Shown one piece after another: positions 15,167-23,279 of a DNA stretch of 64,000 nucleotides. A program made the translations under genes and the position numbers. Every line of letters starts with the position of its first letter. Position 1 is the stretch's first letter. A model generated the notes under the pieces. The model had not been told where the DNA came from, did not search any database, and saw nothing but the letters and a program-made list of their open reading frames with translations. This DNA is from G051903925 sp051903925 (GTDB lineage Bacteria; Pseudomonadota; Alphaproteobacteria; Zavarziniales; Zavarziniaceae): the NCBI RefSeq assembly GCF_051903925.1, contig NZ_CP173678.1, positions 4,092,001 to 4,156,000 on the forward strand. The letters run 5' to 3'.

Positions 15167-16096
15167 ATGAGGGTCGACAATATCGACCTGCGCCTGTTGC
15201 GGGTGTTTCACACCCTGGCCCAGACAGGCGGCTTCTCGGGCGCGCAGGCCGAGCTTGGCCTGAGCGTCTCGACGCTCAGCATCCACCTGTCCAATCTGGA
15301 ACAGCGGCTGGGCGTCACCTTGTGCGAACGCGGACGCGGCGGCTTCCGCCTGACCGACAAGGGAGAGCGCGTCCTGGCCAGCACGGAGAAGCTGCTGCAC
15401 GCGCTTGAGGACTTCCGGATCGAAACCGCCGCCCTGCGCGGCCGCCTGATCGGCGAACTGGCGATCGGCATCGTGGACAATACGGTGACCGACGATCGCT
15501 CGCCCATCCGGGCCGCGATCCGGCGCTTCGCCTCGCGCGACAGCGACGTGCACGTGCGGTTGGCGGTCGACCGGCCCGCCGGCCTGAACCACGCGCTGCT
15601 GGATGGGCGCATCAACCTGGCGGTGGCGATCTTTCCGCACCAGGTTTCGGGCGTCACCTACACGCCGCTCTACAGCGAGACGAACCTGCTCTACTGCGCG
15701 CGGGGCAACCCGCTGTTCGGGATCAACGATCCCGAGGCCGAGGCCGAGCAGATCACCCGCTCCAACTACGCGGCACGGGCCTACCAGCTGGACCGCGACC
15801 TGGCCGCTGTCGGTGAGGCGGTGCACCGCGCCAGCGTCGAGAACATGGAGGCGCTGGCCCACCTGCTGCTGTCGGGCGCGTTCATCGGCTTCCTGCCGGA
15901 GCACTATGCCCAGCATTGGGTCGAGGAAGGGGTGATGCGCCCGATCCGGCCCGACCGCTACCGCTTCAACTCGGTGATCGAACTGGCCACGCCGACGGCT
16001 GGCAAGGCCAACCCGATCGTGGAGACATTCTGCGCCGACCTGCGCGCCGAGAACGGCCGCATGGCCCAGCACCCCGCCCCAGCCCAACTGCAGTAG
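15167..16096 (+). CDS. LysR family transcriptional regulator
   Basis: A 309-residue regulator with an N-terminal winged helix (LRLLRVFHTLAQTGGFSGAQAELGLSVSTLSIHLSNLEQRLG) followed by a two-lobe effector-binding domain (from about residue 90, beginning RGRLIGELAIGIVDN). The ATG at 15167 follows AAAGGAGC. It is transcribed away from the ABC/carboxylase operon and very probably controls it. Its own promoter looks sigma-54-dependent, so the regulator could relay nitrogen limitation. The effector is not predictable from sequence. Confidence 0.92.
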   Translation: MRVDNIDLRLLRVFHTLAQTGGFSGAQAELGLSVSTLSIHLSNLEQRLGVTLCERGRGGFRLTDKGERVLASTEKLLHALEDFRIETAALRGRLIGELAIGIVDNTVTDDRSPIRAAIRRFASRDSDVHVRLAVDRPAGLNHALLDGRINLAVAIFPHQVSGVTYTPLYSETNLLYCARGNPLFGINDPEAEAEQITRSNYAARAYQLDRDLAAVGEAVHRASVENMEALAHLLLSGAFIGFLPEHYAQHWVEEGVMRPIRPDRYRFNSVIELATPTAGKANPIVETFCADLRAENGRMAQHPAPAQLQ

Positions 16097-16126
16097 GCTG
16101 GGGGGTGGTGTCGATGTCGTGAACAA

Positions 16127-16250
16127 CCCGCTCATTCCCGCGAAGGCGGAGATCCAGGGGCCGCAAGTACAGCGCCGGTTGCTCTGGATCCCCGTCATCC
16201 CACCCCAAGCACAAAGTGCTTGGGGATCCCGGTTCGCGGGGATGAGCGGG
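16127..16250. repeat. dispersed CCCGC-family element (copy 2) containing a second palindrome
   Basis: The outer ends are CCCGCTCATTCCCGCG and CGCGGGGATGAGCGGG. Inside lies another perfect inverted repeat, CCCCAAGCAC-AAA-GTGCTTGGGG (16203-16225). The arrangement looks like one repeat type inserted in, or built onto, another. It separates the convergent LysR and class II aldolase genes and may act as a terminator. Confidence 0.7.
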
Positions 16251-16289
16251 TGAGATTGGGAATACACCCCAAGCTCCCCCGCCCCTGCC

Positions 16290-17024
16290 TCAATGGCGGT
16301 AGTCGGGCTCTTCCCGCGTCAGGACACGTTCCATGGCGGCGAAGTAGCGGTTCGCCTCCTCGGTCTGCGACTTCATCATCTGCTGGTAGGTGTGATGCGC
16401 CGTCTGGCCGTCCACATCCTGCAGCGGCTGGCCCATGGACGCGGCGAGGACCTGGTTCTGGCAGGCCCGCTCCAGGTAGTAGAGATCCTGCCACGCTTCC
16501 TGCACCGACTTGCCGCACACGATCACGCCGTGGTGCTTCATGAAGACGATATCGCCCGACTTCAGGGCGGCCCCGATGCGCTGGCCTTCGCTGCTGTCCA
16601 GCGCCAGGCCGCCATAGACCTCGTCATAGGCGACGCGCTTCAGGAAGCGGAGCGCGTTCTGCCCGACCATGCGCAGGCGCTGGTCCTCGAGCGAGGTCAG
16701 CGCCGTGGCATAGGGCATGTGGGTGTGCAGGATGCACTGCGCCTCCGGCTTGGCGCGGTGGCCCTCGACATGGATGTAGAAGGCTGTCGCCTCGACCTCG
16801 CCGTCGCCTTCCAGCGTGCGGCCCTGGCCATCGCACAGGACCAGGTTGCTGGCCGTGATCTCGGACCAGTGCAGGCCCATGGGATTGATGAGGTAGACGT
16901 CGTCGGCGCTGGCCAGGCGAACGCTGAAATGGTTGCACACGCCCTCGTGCAGCCCGTGGCGGACGGCCAGGCGGAAGCAGGCGGCCAAGAGGCGCCGCTG
17001 CTCGGCGATTTCGGTGCGATCCAT
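16290..17024 (-). CDS. class II aldolase/adducin family protein
   Basis: A 244-residue zinc-dependent aldolase-fold protein. Metal-binding elements are CILHTHMPYATAL and FMKHHGVIVCGKS. The segment EGVCNHFSVRLASADDVYLINPMG is the conserved N-terminal motif of the adducin-like branch. The ATG at 17024 is preferred over a GTG at 17057 because GGAG lies just upstream. It is divergent from a TauD-type dioxygenase with a 175-base spacer, and the two may share a pathway and regulation. The substrate is unknown; many relatives act on small hydroxy-acids or decarboxylate beta-keto acids. Confidence 0.85.
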   Translation of the reverse strand: MDRTEIAEQRRLLAACFRLAVRHGLHEGVCNHFSVRLASADDVYLINPMGLHWSEITASNLVLCDGQGRTLEGDGEVEATAFYIHVEGHRAKPEAQCILHTHMPYATALTSLEDQRLRMVGQNALRFLKRVAYDEVYGGLALDSSEGQRIGAALKSGDIVFMKHHGVIVCGKSVQEAWQDLYYLERACQNQVLAASMGQPLQDVDGQTAHHTYQQMMKSQTEEANRYFAAMERVLTREEPDYRH

Positions 17025-17199
17025 GGACAAGGGCTCCGGAAGACGGCTGCTCACCACTAGACCGCAGCCGGCGCCCCTTTGTCATGGTCGACGCGTTTCC
17101 AAGTCGTCAAACGACGCTTTGCGCGAATGCACCTGAACGGCACTCATGAAACACCGCATCATCATGGGCAATCCCGCTCAACGGCGCATGGAGCGTCTC

Positions 17200-18075
17200 A
17201 TGGTCCAGCCCGCTTCCTTCCAGCACATCCAGACGCGCCCCATCCACGACAGTTTCGGCGTGGAGATCACCAATCTGGGCAGCGACGGCAATTACGACGA
17301 GGCGACCTGGGCCGAGATCCGCCAGGCCCTGTTCCAGCATCGCGCGATCCTGCTGCGCAACCAGCCGAACGATCCCGACCGGATGGTCGCCTGGAGCCGG
17401 CGCTTCGGCATCGCGGAACACCACATTGACGCCAAGGCGCGCCACGACACGCACCCCGAGATCATCGTGATCGGCAACCTGTGGGTCGACGGGGTGCTGA
17501 AGTCGCTCTTCGTGAACGCCAAGGAGGAATGGCACTTCGACTATTCCTACGCGGCGCAGCCCTCGCTCGGCTCCCTGTTCTACGCGGTTGAGGTGCCACC
17601 TTCGGGCGGCGACACGCTGTTCGCCGATTCGACCCAGGCCTATGACGACCTGGACGCCGCGACCCGGGCGCGACTGGAGGGCCTGGTCGCGGTCCATTCG
17701 TGGGAGCAGCTTCACGAGCACCTGATGCGCATGGACCCCACGCGCAAGCCGTTGAGTGCCGAGGCGCTGGCCAAGTACCCGCCCGTGCGCCACCCGCTGG
17801 TCTTCACCAATCCCCAGACGGGGCGCAAGTCGCTCTGGCTGTGCCACGAGGACACGCTGGAGGTCGAGGGCCTGGGTGCCGAGGCCGGGCGCCAGCTGGT
17901 CTGGGACCTCACCCAGCACGTCACCAGCCCACGCTATGTCTATCGCCATCGCTGGCAGCCGGGCGACCTGCTGCTCTATGACAACCGCGCCCTGATGCAC
18001 ACGGCGACCGTCTTCGACTTCGAGCGTCACCGCCGCATCATGTACCGCACCACCATCCTCCAGGACGCTGCCTGA
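17200..18075 (+). CDS. TauD/TfdA family Fe(II)/2-oxoglutarate-dependent dioxygenase
   Basis: A 291-residue dioxygenase that would couple 2-oxoglutarate decarboxylation to hydroxylation of a sulfonate, ether or carboxylate. The iron triad is visible: His112 and Asp114 in EEWHFDYSY and His267 in DNRALMHTAT. The 2-oxoglutarate-binding arginine is in RRIMYRTTIL. The start at 17200 is chosen because GGAG sits 6 bases upstream and the protein then begins MVQPASFQHIQTRPI, in register with the family. In-frame ATGs also occur at 17146, 17164 and 17188. It is divergent from a class II aldolase. The substrate is not predictable. Confidence 0.87.
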   Translation: MVQPASFQHIQTRPIHDSFGVEITNLGSDGNYDEATWAEIRQALFQHRAILLRNQPNDPDRMVAWSRRFGIAEHHIDAKARHDTHPEIIVIGNLWVDGVLKSLFVNAKEEWHFDYSYAAQPSLGSLFYAVEVPPSGGDTLFADSTQAYDDLDAATRARLEGLVAVHSWEQLHEHLMRMDPTRKPLSAEALAKYPPVRHPLVFTNPQTGRKSLWLCHEDTLEVEGLGAEAGRQLVWDLTQHVTSPRYVYRHRWQPGDLLLYDNRALMHTATVFDFERHRRIMYRTTILQDAA

Positions 18076-18116
18076 GGGCCCTGCAGCGCGCATCTCGCGG
18101 CGGCTGGGTAGACAAA

Positions 18117-18235
18117 AGCATCCTTCGAGACGGGCCTGCGGCCCTCCTCAGGATGACGACCGTTGGGAATTACGCATTCAAAACAACGGTGTCATGCTGA
18201 GGAGCGGCCCGAAGGGGCGCGCTCGAAGCATCCGG
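18117..18235. repeat. 117-base palindromic dispersed element (family B, copy 1)
   Basis: The ends are inverted copies: CATCCTTCGAGACGGGCCTG at the left and its near complement CGCTCGAAGCATCC at the right. Inner arms read CCTCCTCAGGATGACG and GTCATGCTGAGGAG around a short AT-richer centre. Copies of the same length occur at 28820 and 32360. It lies between the convergent dioxygenase and hydroxyacid dehydrogenase genes. Confidence 0.75.
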
Positions 18236-18267
18236 TGCGACGGCATCGCTGAACTGGAGCTGCCCCC

Positions 18268-19197
18268 TCAATACCCCCGCGCGAGGTCGACCTGGTTGCG
18301 GAGCGTCTGGCCGGCCAGGGCGCGGTCATAGTTCTCCAGCACGGCGACGCAGGCGCTCTCTGGATCGATATTGCCCGCGATGTGCGGCGTGATCGTGATC
18401 TCTGGCACAGTGAACAGCGGAGAGTCGCTGTTGAGCGGCTCCGACTTGGTCACGTCCAGCGTGGCGCCCGCAATGTGGCCCGACTTCACCAGGGCGACCA
18501 GGTCGGGCTCGACCAGGTGGCCGCCGCGACCGATGTTCACGACATAGGCCCCTTTGGGCAGCTTGCCCAGGGTCGTCGCGTTCAGGATGTCGGCCGTCTG
18601 CGGCGTCAGCGGCAGGATGTTGAGCAGCAGCTTCGAGCGCGACAGGAACGTGTCGAGTTCCGCATCGCCGACATAGGATTCGACCCCCGGAATGGTCTTG
18701 GGACTGGTCGCCCAGCCGATCACCGGCAGGCCCAGCTTGACCAGCGTATCGGCCATGGCCGTGCCCAGGACGCCCAGGCCCATGACGCCCACCGTGAACT
18801 CGCGCCGGAAGCGGGCGAAGCGGAACTCCCACTTGGCCTCGCGCGTCTCACGCTCGAACCGGTCGAACTCGCGGAAATGGCGATAGACCGAGCCGATCGC
18901 GTAGTCGACCATCGTCTCGGTCAGGCTTTCCTCGATCAGGCGGGCCAGCGGCACGCCCTTGGGCAGTTCGGCCAGGTTCAGCTGGTTGACGCCGGCGCCC
19001 AGTGACTGCAGCCCCTTCAGGTTGGGATAGATGCCAAGGCCACTCGGCGGTGGCCGCCAAACCAGGCCGAAGACAATCCTGTCCGGATCCTTGACCTCGC
19101 TCCACTCGACCAGTTCGACATCGCTGCGACGCCGGGCGATGGCCTCCTTCCAAATCGGCCCGTCGCCGAAATCGCTCGAAAAGACGATCTGGTTCAT
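18268..19197 (-). CDS. D-2-hydroxyacid dehydrogenase (glyoxylate/hydroxypyruvate reductase A-like)
   Basis: A 309-residue NAD(P)H-dependent reductase of the D-isomer 2-hydroxyacid dehydrogenase family, GhrA branch. The nucleotide-binding motif is VGVMGLGVLGTAMAD. Catalytic residues appear in the standard order: Arg in NIGRGGHLVE, Glu in TKSEPLNSDSPL and His in ITPHIAG. Enzymes of this branch reduce glyoxylate, hydroxypyruvate or other 2-keto acids. The ATG at 19197 follows AGAGGGG. It stands alone, divergent from the SDR operon at 19529 across a 331-base spacer. Confidence 0.85.
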   Translation of the reverse strand: MNQIVFSSDFGDGPIWKEAIARRRSDVELVEWSEVKDPDRIVFGLVWRPPPSGLGIYPNLKGLQSLGAGVNQLNLAELPKGVPLARLIEESLTETMVDYAIGSVYRHFREFDRFERETREAKWEFRFARFRREFTVGVMGLGVLGTAMADTLVKLGLPVIGWATSPKTIPGVESYVGDAELDTFLSRSKLLLNILPLTPQTADILNATTLGKLPKGAYVVNIGRGGHLVEPDLVALVKSGHIAGATLDVTKSEPLNSDSPLFTVPEITITPHIAGNIDPESACVAVLENYDRALAGQTLRNQVDLARGY

Positions 19198-19528
19198 GCC
19201 CCTCTGACTCCCCTGATGCGCGCTCGCAGGCGGCCGTGCCGCGGCGCACAACGAGGGTGCGGCGCCCCGCCTTGGCATGCAAGGCCGGGTGCCGCCGGCA
19301 TCGGCCAAAGGGGCATCCAGCACTTGCCGAAGATTCAAACAAGCCTTTGACCGGGCCTGTCCGCAACCCCGATCCGCCACCCTGGCGCACCGGATATTCA
19401 TGCCCTTTCAATGCCTTGATCATTGCTGGCGTATTCAGCCCGGCATTGCGCCCAGCCGGTTGACGGGATTGGCCAGCGGTCCCGATCATCGGTACGGTCG
19501 CGGCCCCGAGAGGTCGACTGGTCAGGCG
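19198..19528. other. 331-base divergent intergenic region
   Basis: No gene is seen. It lies between the minus-strand hydroxyacid dehydrogenase and the plus-strand SDR operon, so it should hold two promoters. The inverted repeat CAATG-N7-CATTG at 19409-19425 is a possible operator. TTGACG at 19459-19464 could be a -35 element toward the SDR genes, but no convincing -10 follows. Confidence 0.35.
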
Positions 19529-20287
19529 ATGAGCGTTCCCGATCTGCGCACGAAAGTGGTCCTGGTGACCGGCGCCAGCCGCGGCATCGGCCTGGGCATC
19601 GCGCGCGCCTTCGCCGCTGCCGGGGCAGAGGTCCACCTGATGGCCGAGGGGGCAGAGGTGGTCGAGGCTGCCGCCGGGATCGGCGCCCGGGGCCATATTG
19701 CCGACATCACGGACAAGTCCCAGGTTGCGGAGGGTCTGGCCCGCATCCCGCGCATCGACGTGCTGGTCAACAATGCGGGGCTGGAGCGCCTGACCCCGCT
19801 CGACGATGCCAGCGACGAGAACGCCGCCGTCTTCCGCCGCATCATCGAGATCAACCTGCTGGGGACGTTCCTGGTGACGCGGGCGGCCCTGCCGCTGATC
19901 TCCGATGGCGGGCGGATCATCAACACCGCCTCGATCTGGGGCCGCGTGGCCGAGCCGCTGTTCGGGGCGTATGTCGCGTCAAAGCATGGGGTGATCGGCC
20001 TGACCAAGACCTGGGCCCGGGAACTGGGTCCGCGCCGCATCAACGTGAATGCCGTCTGCCCTGGCTGGGTCCGCACCGTCGCGTCCATGCGCTCGCTGCG
20101 CGAGATGGCGGCGCGCGACGGGGTGGACGAACAGGCCGTGCTGGACGGGATCGTTGGCGCCCAGGCGCTGCCCGGCCTGATGGAGCCGGACGACATTGCC
20201 GGGCCATACCTGTTCCTGGCTTCCGACCTGGCGATCAACGTGACGGGTCAGGCGCTGGGCGTCGACCGGGGGGAGGTGCCGTGGTGA
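19529..20287 (+). CDS. SDR family NAD(P)-dependent oxidoreductase
   Basis: A 252-residue classical short-chain dehydrogenase. The cofactor motif is VTGASRGIGLG, the structural motif is LVNNAGLE, and the active site is YVASK with Ser in NTASIWG. The C-terminal VTGQALGVDRG is the usual end of the family. It overlaps the next SDR gene by four bases (GTGA), so the two are translationally coupled and may act in sequence or as partners on one alcohol/ketone pair. The ATG at 19529 puts the cofactor motif at residue 13. Confidence 0.87.
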   Translation: MSVPDLRTKVVLVTGASRGIGLGIARAFAAAGAEVHLMAEGAEVVEAAAGIGARGHIADITDKSQVAEGLARIPRIDVLVNNAGLERLTPLDDASDENAAVFRRIIEINLLGTFLVTRAALPLISDGGRIINTASIWGRVAEPLFGAYVASKHGVIGLTKTWARELGPRRINVNAVCPGWVRTVASMRSLREMAARDGVDEQAVLDGIVGAQALPGLMEPDDIAGPYLFLASDLAINVTGQALGVDRGEVPW

Positions 20288-20988
20288 GCGCAACGCAAAG
20301 GGTGCTGGTCACCGGGGCCGCCAGCGGTATCGGCGCCGCAACCCTTGCCGCGTTCCAGGCGGCGGGCGCCACCGTCGCCGGCCTTGACCTGCGCCAGCCC
20401 AAGGATGCCGCCTGCGGCACCTGGGTCCTGGCGGATGTAACCGACGAGAAGGCGGTGATCGCCGCCGTGAGCGCGGCGGCCCTGGCCCTGGGCGGCCTCG
20501 ACGTCGTCGTCAACTGCGCCGGCATCCAGGTCGATTCCGACCTGGCGGAACAGGACCTCGACGTCTTTGACCGCATGATGGCGGTCAATGTGCGCGGCCT
20601 GGTGGCCGTGACCAAGGCAGCCCTCCCCCACCTGAAGCCGGGGGCGCGCATCATCAACCTGGCCTCGGAACTGGCCTATTTGGGACGGGCCGGCTCGTCC
20701 GCCTATTGCGCGACAAAGGGGGCGATCCTCTCCCTCACCCGGTCCTGGGCCCGCGAACTGGCGCCGCACATCCTGGTCAATGCGGTCGCCCCGGGCCCGA
20801 TCGACACGCCACTGCTCAACTTCCATGCGCTGAAGCCCGAGGTGCAGAAGCTGGAAGTGGGCAATCCGCTGGGCCGCATCGGGCAGCCGGCGGAAGTGGC
20901 CGCCGCCATCCTGTTCCTGGCCTCTCCCGGGGCCAGCTTCATCACCGGTCATTGCCTGGGCGTCGATGGCGGCGCGGCGATGATCTGA
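20284..20988 (+). CDS. SDR family NAD(P)-dependent oxidoreductase
   Basis: A 234-residue classical short-chain dehydrogenase. Motifs: VTGAASGIGAA (cofactor), VVNCAGIQ in place of NNAG, YCATK (active site) and ITGHCLGVDGG (C-terminus). The GTG at 20284 is chosen: GGGAGG lies at 20271-20276, and the codon overlaps the stop of the preceding SDR gene. It is followed 23 bases later by a creatininase-family gene. The substrate is unknown. Confidence 0.87.
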   Translation: MSATQRVLVTGAASGIGAATLAAFQAAGATVAGLDLRQPKDAACGTWVLADVTDEKAVIAAVSAAALALGGLDVVVNCAGIQVDSDLAEQDLDVFDRMMAVNVRGLVAVTKAALPHLKPGARIINLASELAYLGRAGSSAYCATKGAILSLTRSWARELAPHILVNAVAPGPIDTPLLNFHALKPEVQKLEVGNPLGRIGQPAEVAAAILFLASPGASFITGHCLGVDGGAAMI

Positions 20989-21011
20989 ACCCTTACGCAG
21001 AAGGAATCCGC

Positions 21012-21785
21012 ATGGTCGACAGCGTCCAGATCGGTGAACTGAGCTGGCCCGAGTTCGAGGCCAAGGTGGGCGCCGGCGCCCCCGTCTTCCTGCCGCTGGG
21101 CACGACGGAACAGCACGGGCCCCATCTGCCTTTGGCCACCGACGTGATCCTGCCCAGCGCGGTGGCCGCGGCCGTCGCGAAGGAGGTGGGCGGCTTGGTG
21201 GCACCGGCCCTGGTCTATGGCTACAAGTCGATGCCCCGCTGCGGTGGCGGCGAGCACTTCCCCGGCACGACGAGCGTGGAGGCGCACACCTTCACCCTGA
21301 CCGTGCGGGACGTGATCCTGAACCTGGGCCTGCACGGCGTACGCAAGCTCGTCATCGTCAACGGCCATTTCGAGAATTCGTGGCCGGCCATAGAGGGGCT
21401 GGACCTCGCCCGCCGCGAGCTGCGGCACGAGGGGATCAAGGATTTCGAGGCGATCCGCCTCGACTACTGGGACTTCATCACCAAGGAGACCATCGCCACC
21501 CTGTTCCCGGACGGCTATCCCGGTTCGGACCTGGAACATGCCAGCCTGATGGAAACTTCCCTCATGCTTGCCGTGCGGCCCGACCTGGTGGACATGTCCA
21601 AGGTGCCGAGCGACGGCCCGGCAAAGTTCCCGACCTATGACCGCTGGCCCCTGCGCCCCGGCCTGGTGCCGCCGTCCGGCGTTCTCAACGACGCGCGCGG
21701 GGCCAAGCCCGAGTTCGGCAAGCTCCTGCTCAACGATCACGTCACGCTGATCGCCGCCGCCGTCCGCAAGGAGTTCGCGCTTTAG
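21012..21785 (+). CDS. creatininase family protein
   Basis: A 257-residue metal-dependent amidohydrolase of the creatininase superfamily. The N-terminal metal-binding motif is LPLGTTEQHGPHLPLATD, providing Glu, His and Asp. Further ligands lie in IVNGHFENS and in YPGSDLEHASLMETSLML. Members open cyclic amides such as creatinine, or act on N-formyl and peptide-derived substrates. Here it is downstream of two SDRs and upstream of a Rieske oxygenase, with a perfect 23-base-pair hairpin between. Ring-opening of an oxidised heterocycle is plausible but inferred. An AAGGA ribosome site lies at 21001. Confidence 0.87.
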   Translation: MVDSVQIGELSWPEFEAKVGAGAPVFLPLGTTEQHGPHLPLATDVILPSAVAAAVAKEVGGLVAPALVYGYKSMPRCGGGEHFPGTTSVEAHTFTLTVRDVILNLGLHGVRKLVIVNGHFENSWPAIEGLDLARRELRHEGIKDFEAIRLDYWDFITKETIATLFPDGYPGSDLEHASLMETSLMLAVRPDLVDMSKVPSDGPAKFPTYDRWPLRPGLVPPSGVLNDARGAKPEFGKLLLNDHVTLIAAAVRKEFAL

Positions 21786-21797
21786 GTCGGCTCCATT

Positions 21798-21848
21798 CCC
21801 CTCCCACCTACGTCCCCCGGTTTATCCGGGGGACGTAGGTGGGAGGGG
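21798..21848 (+). terminator. perfect 23-bp hairpin between creatininase and Rieske genes
   Basis: The arms at 21798-21820 and 21826-21848 are perfect complements and include CCTACGTCCCCCGG and its reverse complement around a TTTAT loop. No T-tract follows, so it could be a factor-dependent terminator or mobile palindrome rather than a classic intrinsic terminator. It would separate the SDR-creatininase operon from the oxygenase gene at 21897. Confidence 0.6.
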
Positions 21849-21896
21849 GACGCAACACTCCCGAAACCGCCCTCGCCTCAACAGGGAGCAACGCCC

Positions 21897-23126
21897 ATGC
21901 AGCCGCAAGCCCTGGTGCCCACCGCCGCCCGGCGCGCCTTCCGACCGCCCCAGGCGGTCTGGCAGGACATCGCGGAGATCGCAGGCCGGCCGCTGTCGCG
22001 CGCCACGACCCTGCCACGGGAGGCCTACCTGGACGACGCCTTCTTCGAGGAGGAGGCCGACGCCGTCCTGCGCAGCGACTGGCTGTCGGTCGCTCATGTC
22101 TCCCAGATCCCGGACAAGGGCAGCTACGTCGCCCTCGACTTGCTGGGCGAACCACTGGTCGCCATCCGCGGCGACGACGGGCAGGTCCGCGTCCTGTCCC
22201 GCGTCTGCCCCCACCGGGCGATGGACATCCTGCCCGATGGCTTCGCCTATGCGCGGGAAGGCCGCCTGAACCACCTGGTCTGCCCCTATCACCGCTGGTC
22301 CTTTGCCAGCGACGGCAGCCTGAAGGGCTGCGCCGAGATGCAGCGGGCGGAGGGCTTCGACAAGGCCGACTGGCGCCTGGCGGAGGTCCGCTCCGCCATC
22401 TGGCAGGGCTTCGTCTTCGTCAACCTGTCCGGCACCGCCCCGCCGCTTGAGGAGCAGTATGCCGAGTTCGGCCGCCGCATCGCGCCCTGGAACTGCGCAG
22501 AGCTGAAGGTCGCCATCGCCCTTGAATGGGACTGTCCCTTCAACTGGAAGGTGATGGTCGAGAACTGGATCGAGTCCTATCACCACCTGGGCATCCATCA
22601 CCGCACGCTGAACACGATGATGCCGGCGCAACTGACCTGGACCGAGCCGGAGCATCCCCACCTGATCCATTGTCATCTGCCGTTCAAGCCGGAGGTGGCG
22701 GCCCAGGCCCGCGCCGGCCAGCTGCCACCCGGGTTCGCGGCCCTGAAGGGTCTGCCCGATGCGGCGCAGGTTGAATGGGGCCTGTTCGTGGGCCAGCCCT
22801 GCTTCATGTTCCTGACCATGGCCGACCGAGTGCTATGGTACCGGCTGCAACCAGTCTCGGCGGAGCGCTGCCGCCTGCTGACCACGACGCTGATCTCGGC
22901 CGAGGCGTTCGAGGCCGAAGGCTTTGCCGAGACGCTGGCCGCCGAGACGAAGATGCTGAGCGATTTTCATCTTGAGGACATGGAGGTGAACACCGCCGTG
23001 CAGCACGGCCTGCGCTCCGCCCATGTCGTGCGCGGCCGGCTCAGCCATCTGGAGGAGCCGGTCTGGCACATCCAGCGCCACTTGGCACGCCGCCACCAGG
23101 CCCACGCGGCAGTGCCCGTATCCTGA
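21897..23126 (+). CDS. aromatic ring-hydroxylating oxygenase alpha subunit (Rieske type)
   Basis: A 409-residue Rieske non-haem iron oxygenase. The 2Fe-2S ligands are in CPHRAMD and CPYHRWSF (Cys-x-His and Cys-x2-His). The mononuclear iron site is in NWIESYHHLGIHH, with the acidic ligand probably in HLEDMEVN near the end. Enzymes of this type hydroxylate aromatics or demethylate amines and betaines. No ferredoxin or reductase is adjacent; a ferredoxin-reductase-like gene is present at 30121. The ATG at 21897 follows GGGAG. Its neighbours (creatininase, ureohydrolase) suggest a nitrogenous substrate, which is only an inference. Confidence 0.87.
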   Translation: MQPQALVPTAARRAFRPPQAVWQDIAEIAGRPLSRATTLPREAYLDDAFFEEEADAVLRSDWLSVAHVSQIPDKGSYVALDLLGEPLVAIRGDDGQVRVLSRVCPHRAMDILPDGFAYAREGRLNHLVCPYHRWSFASDGSLKGCAEMQRAEGFDKADWRLAEVRSAIWQGFVFVNLSGTAPPLEEQYAEFGRRIAPWNCAELKVAIALEWDCPFNWKVMVENWIESYHHLGIHHRTLNTMMPAQLTWTEPEHPHLIHCHLPFKPEVAAQARAGQLPPGFAALKGLPDAAQVEWGLFVGQPCFMFLTMADRVLWYRLQPVSAERCRLLTTTLISAEAFEAEGFAETLAAETKMLSDFHLEDMEVNTAVQHGLRSAHVVRGRLSHLEEPVWHIQRHLARRHQAHAAVPVS

Positions 23127-23160
23127 GGCCCGCATTGGGCACGTTCGTTCGCCTCCCCTA

Positions 23161-23248
23161 CCCGCTCATTCCCGCGAAAGCGGGAATCCAGGGCCACCAG
23201 CGCTGCGCTGTGGCTCCTGCACCCCCGCTTTCGCGGGGGTGATCGGGC
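23161..23248. repeat. dispersed CCCGC-family palindromic element (copy 3)
   Basis: The left end is CCCGCTCATTCCCGCGAAAG and the right end is the near-complement CTTTCGCGGGGGTGATCGGG. The central part, GGCCACCAGCGCTGCGCTGTGGC, also folds. It lies just upstream of the ureohydrolase gene at 23280. Confidence 0.75.
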
Positions 23249-23279
23249 TGACAGGACAACCTCCGAGGACAGGTTCCAG

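Noticed and set aside
17101..17119. AAGTCGT-CAA-ACGAC near-palindrome in the aldolase/dioxygenase spacer
   Set aside because: The arms are imperfect and the core TCGT-N3-ACGA is short. Without a neighbouring regulator it is not distinguishable from chance.
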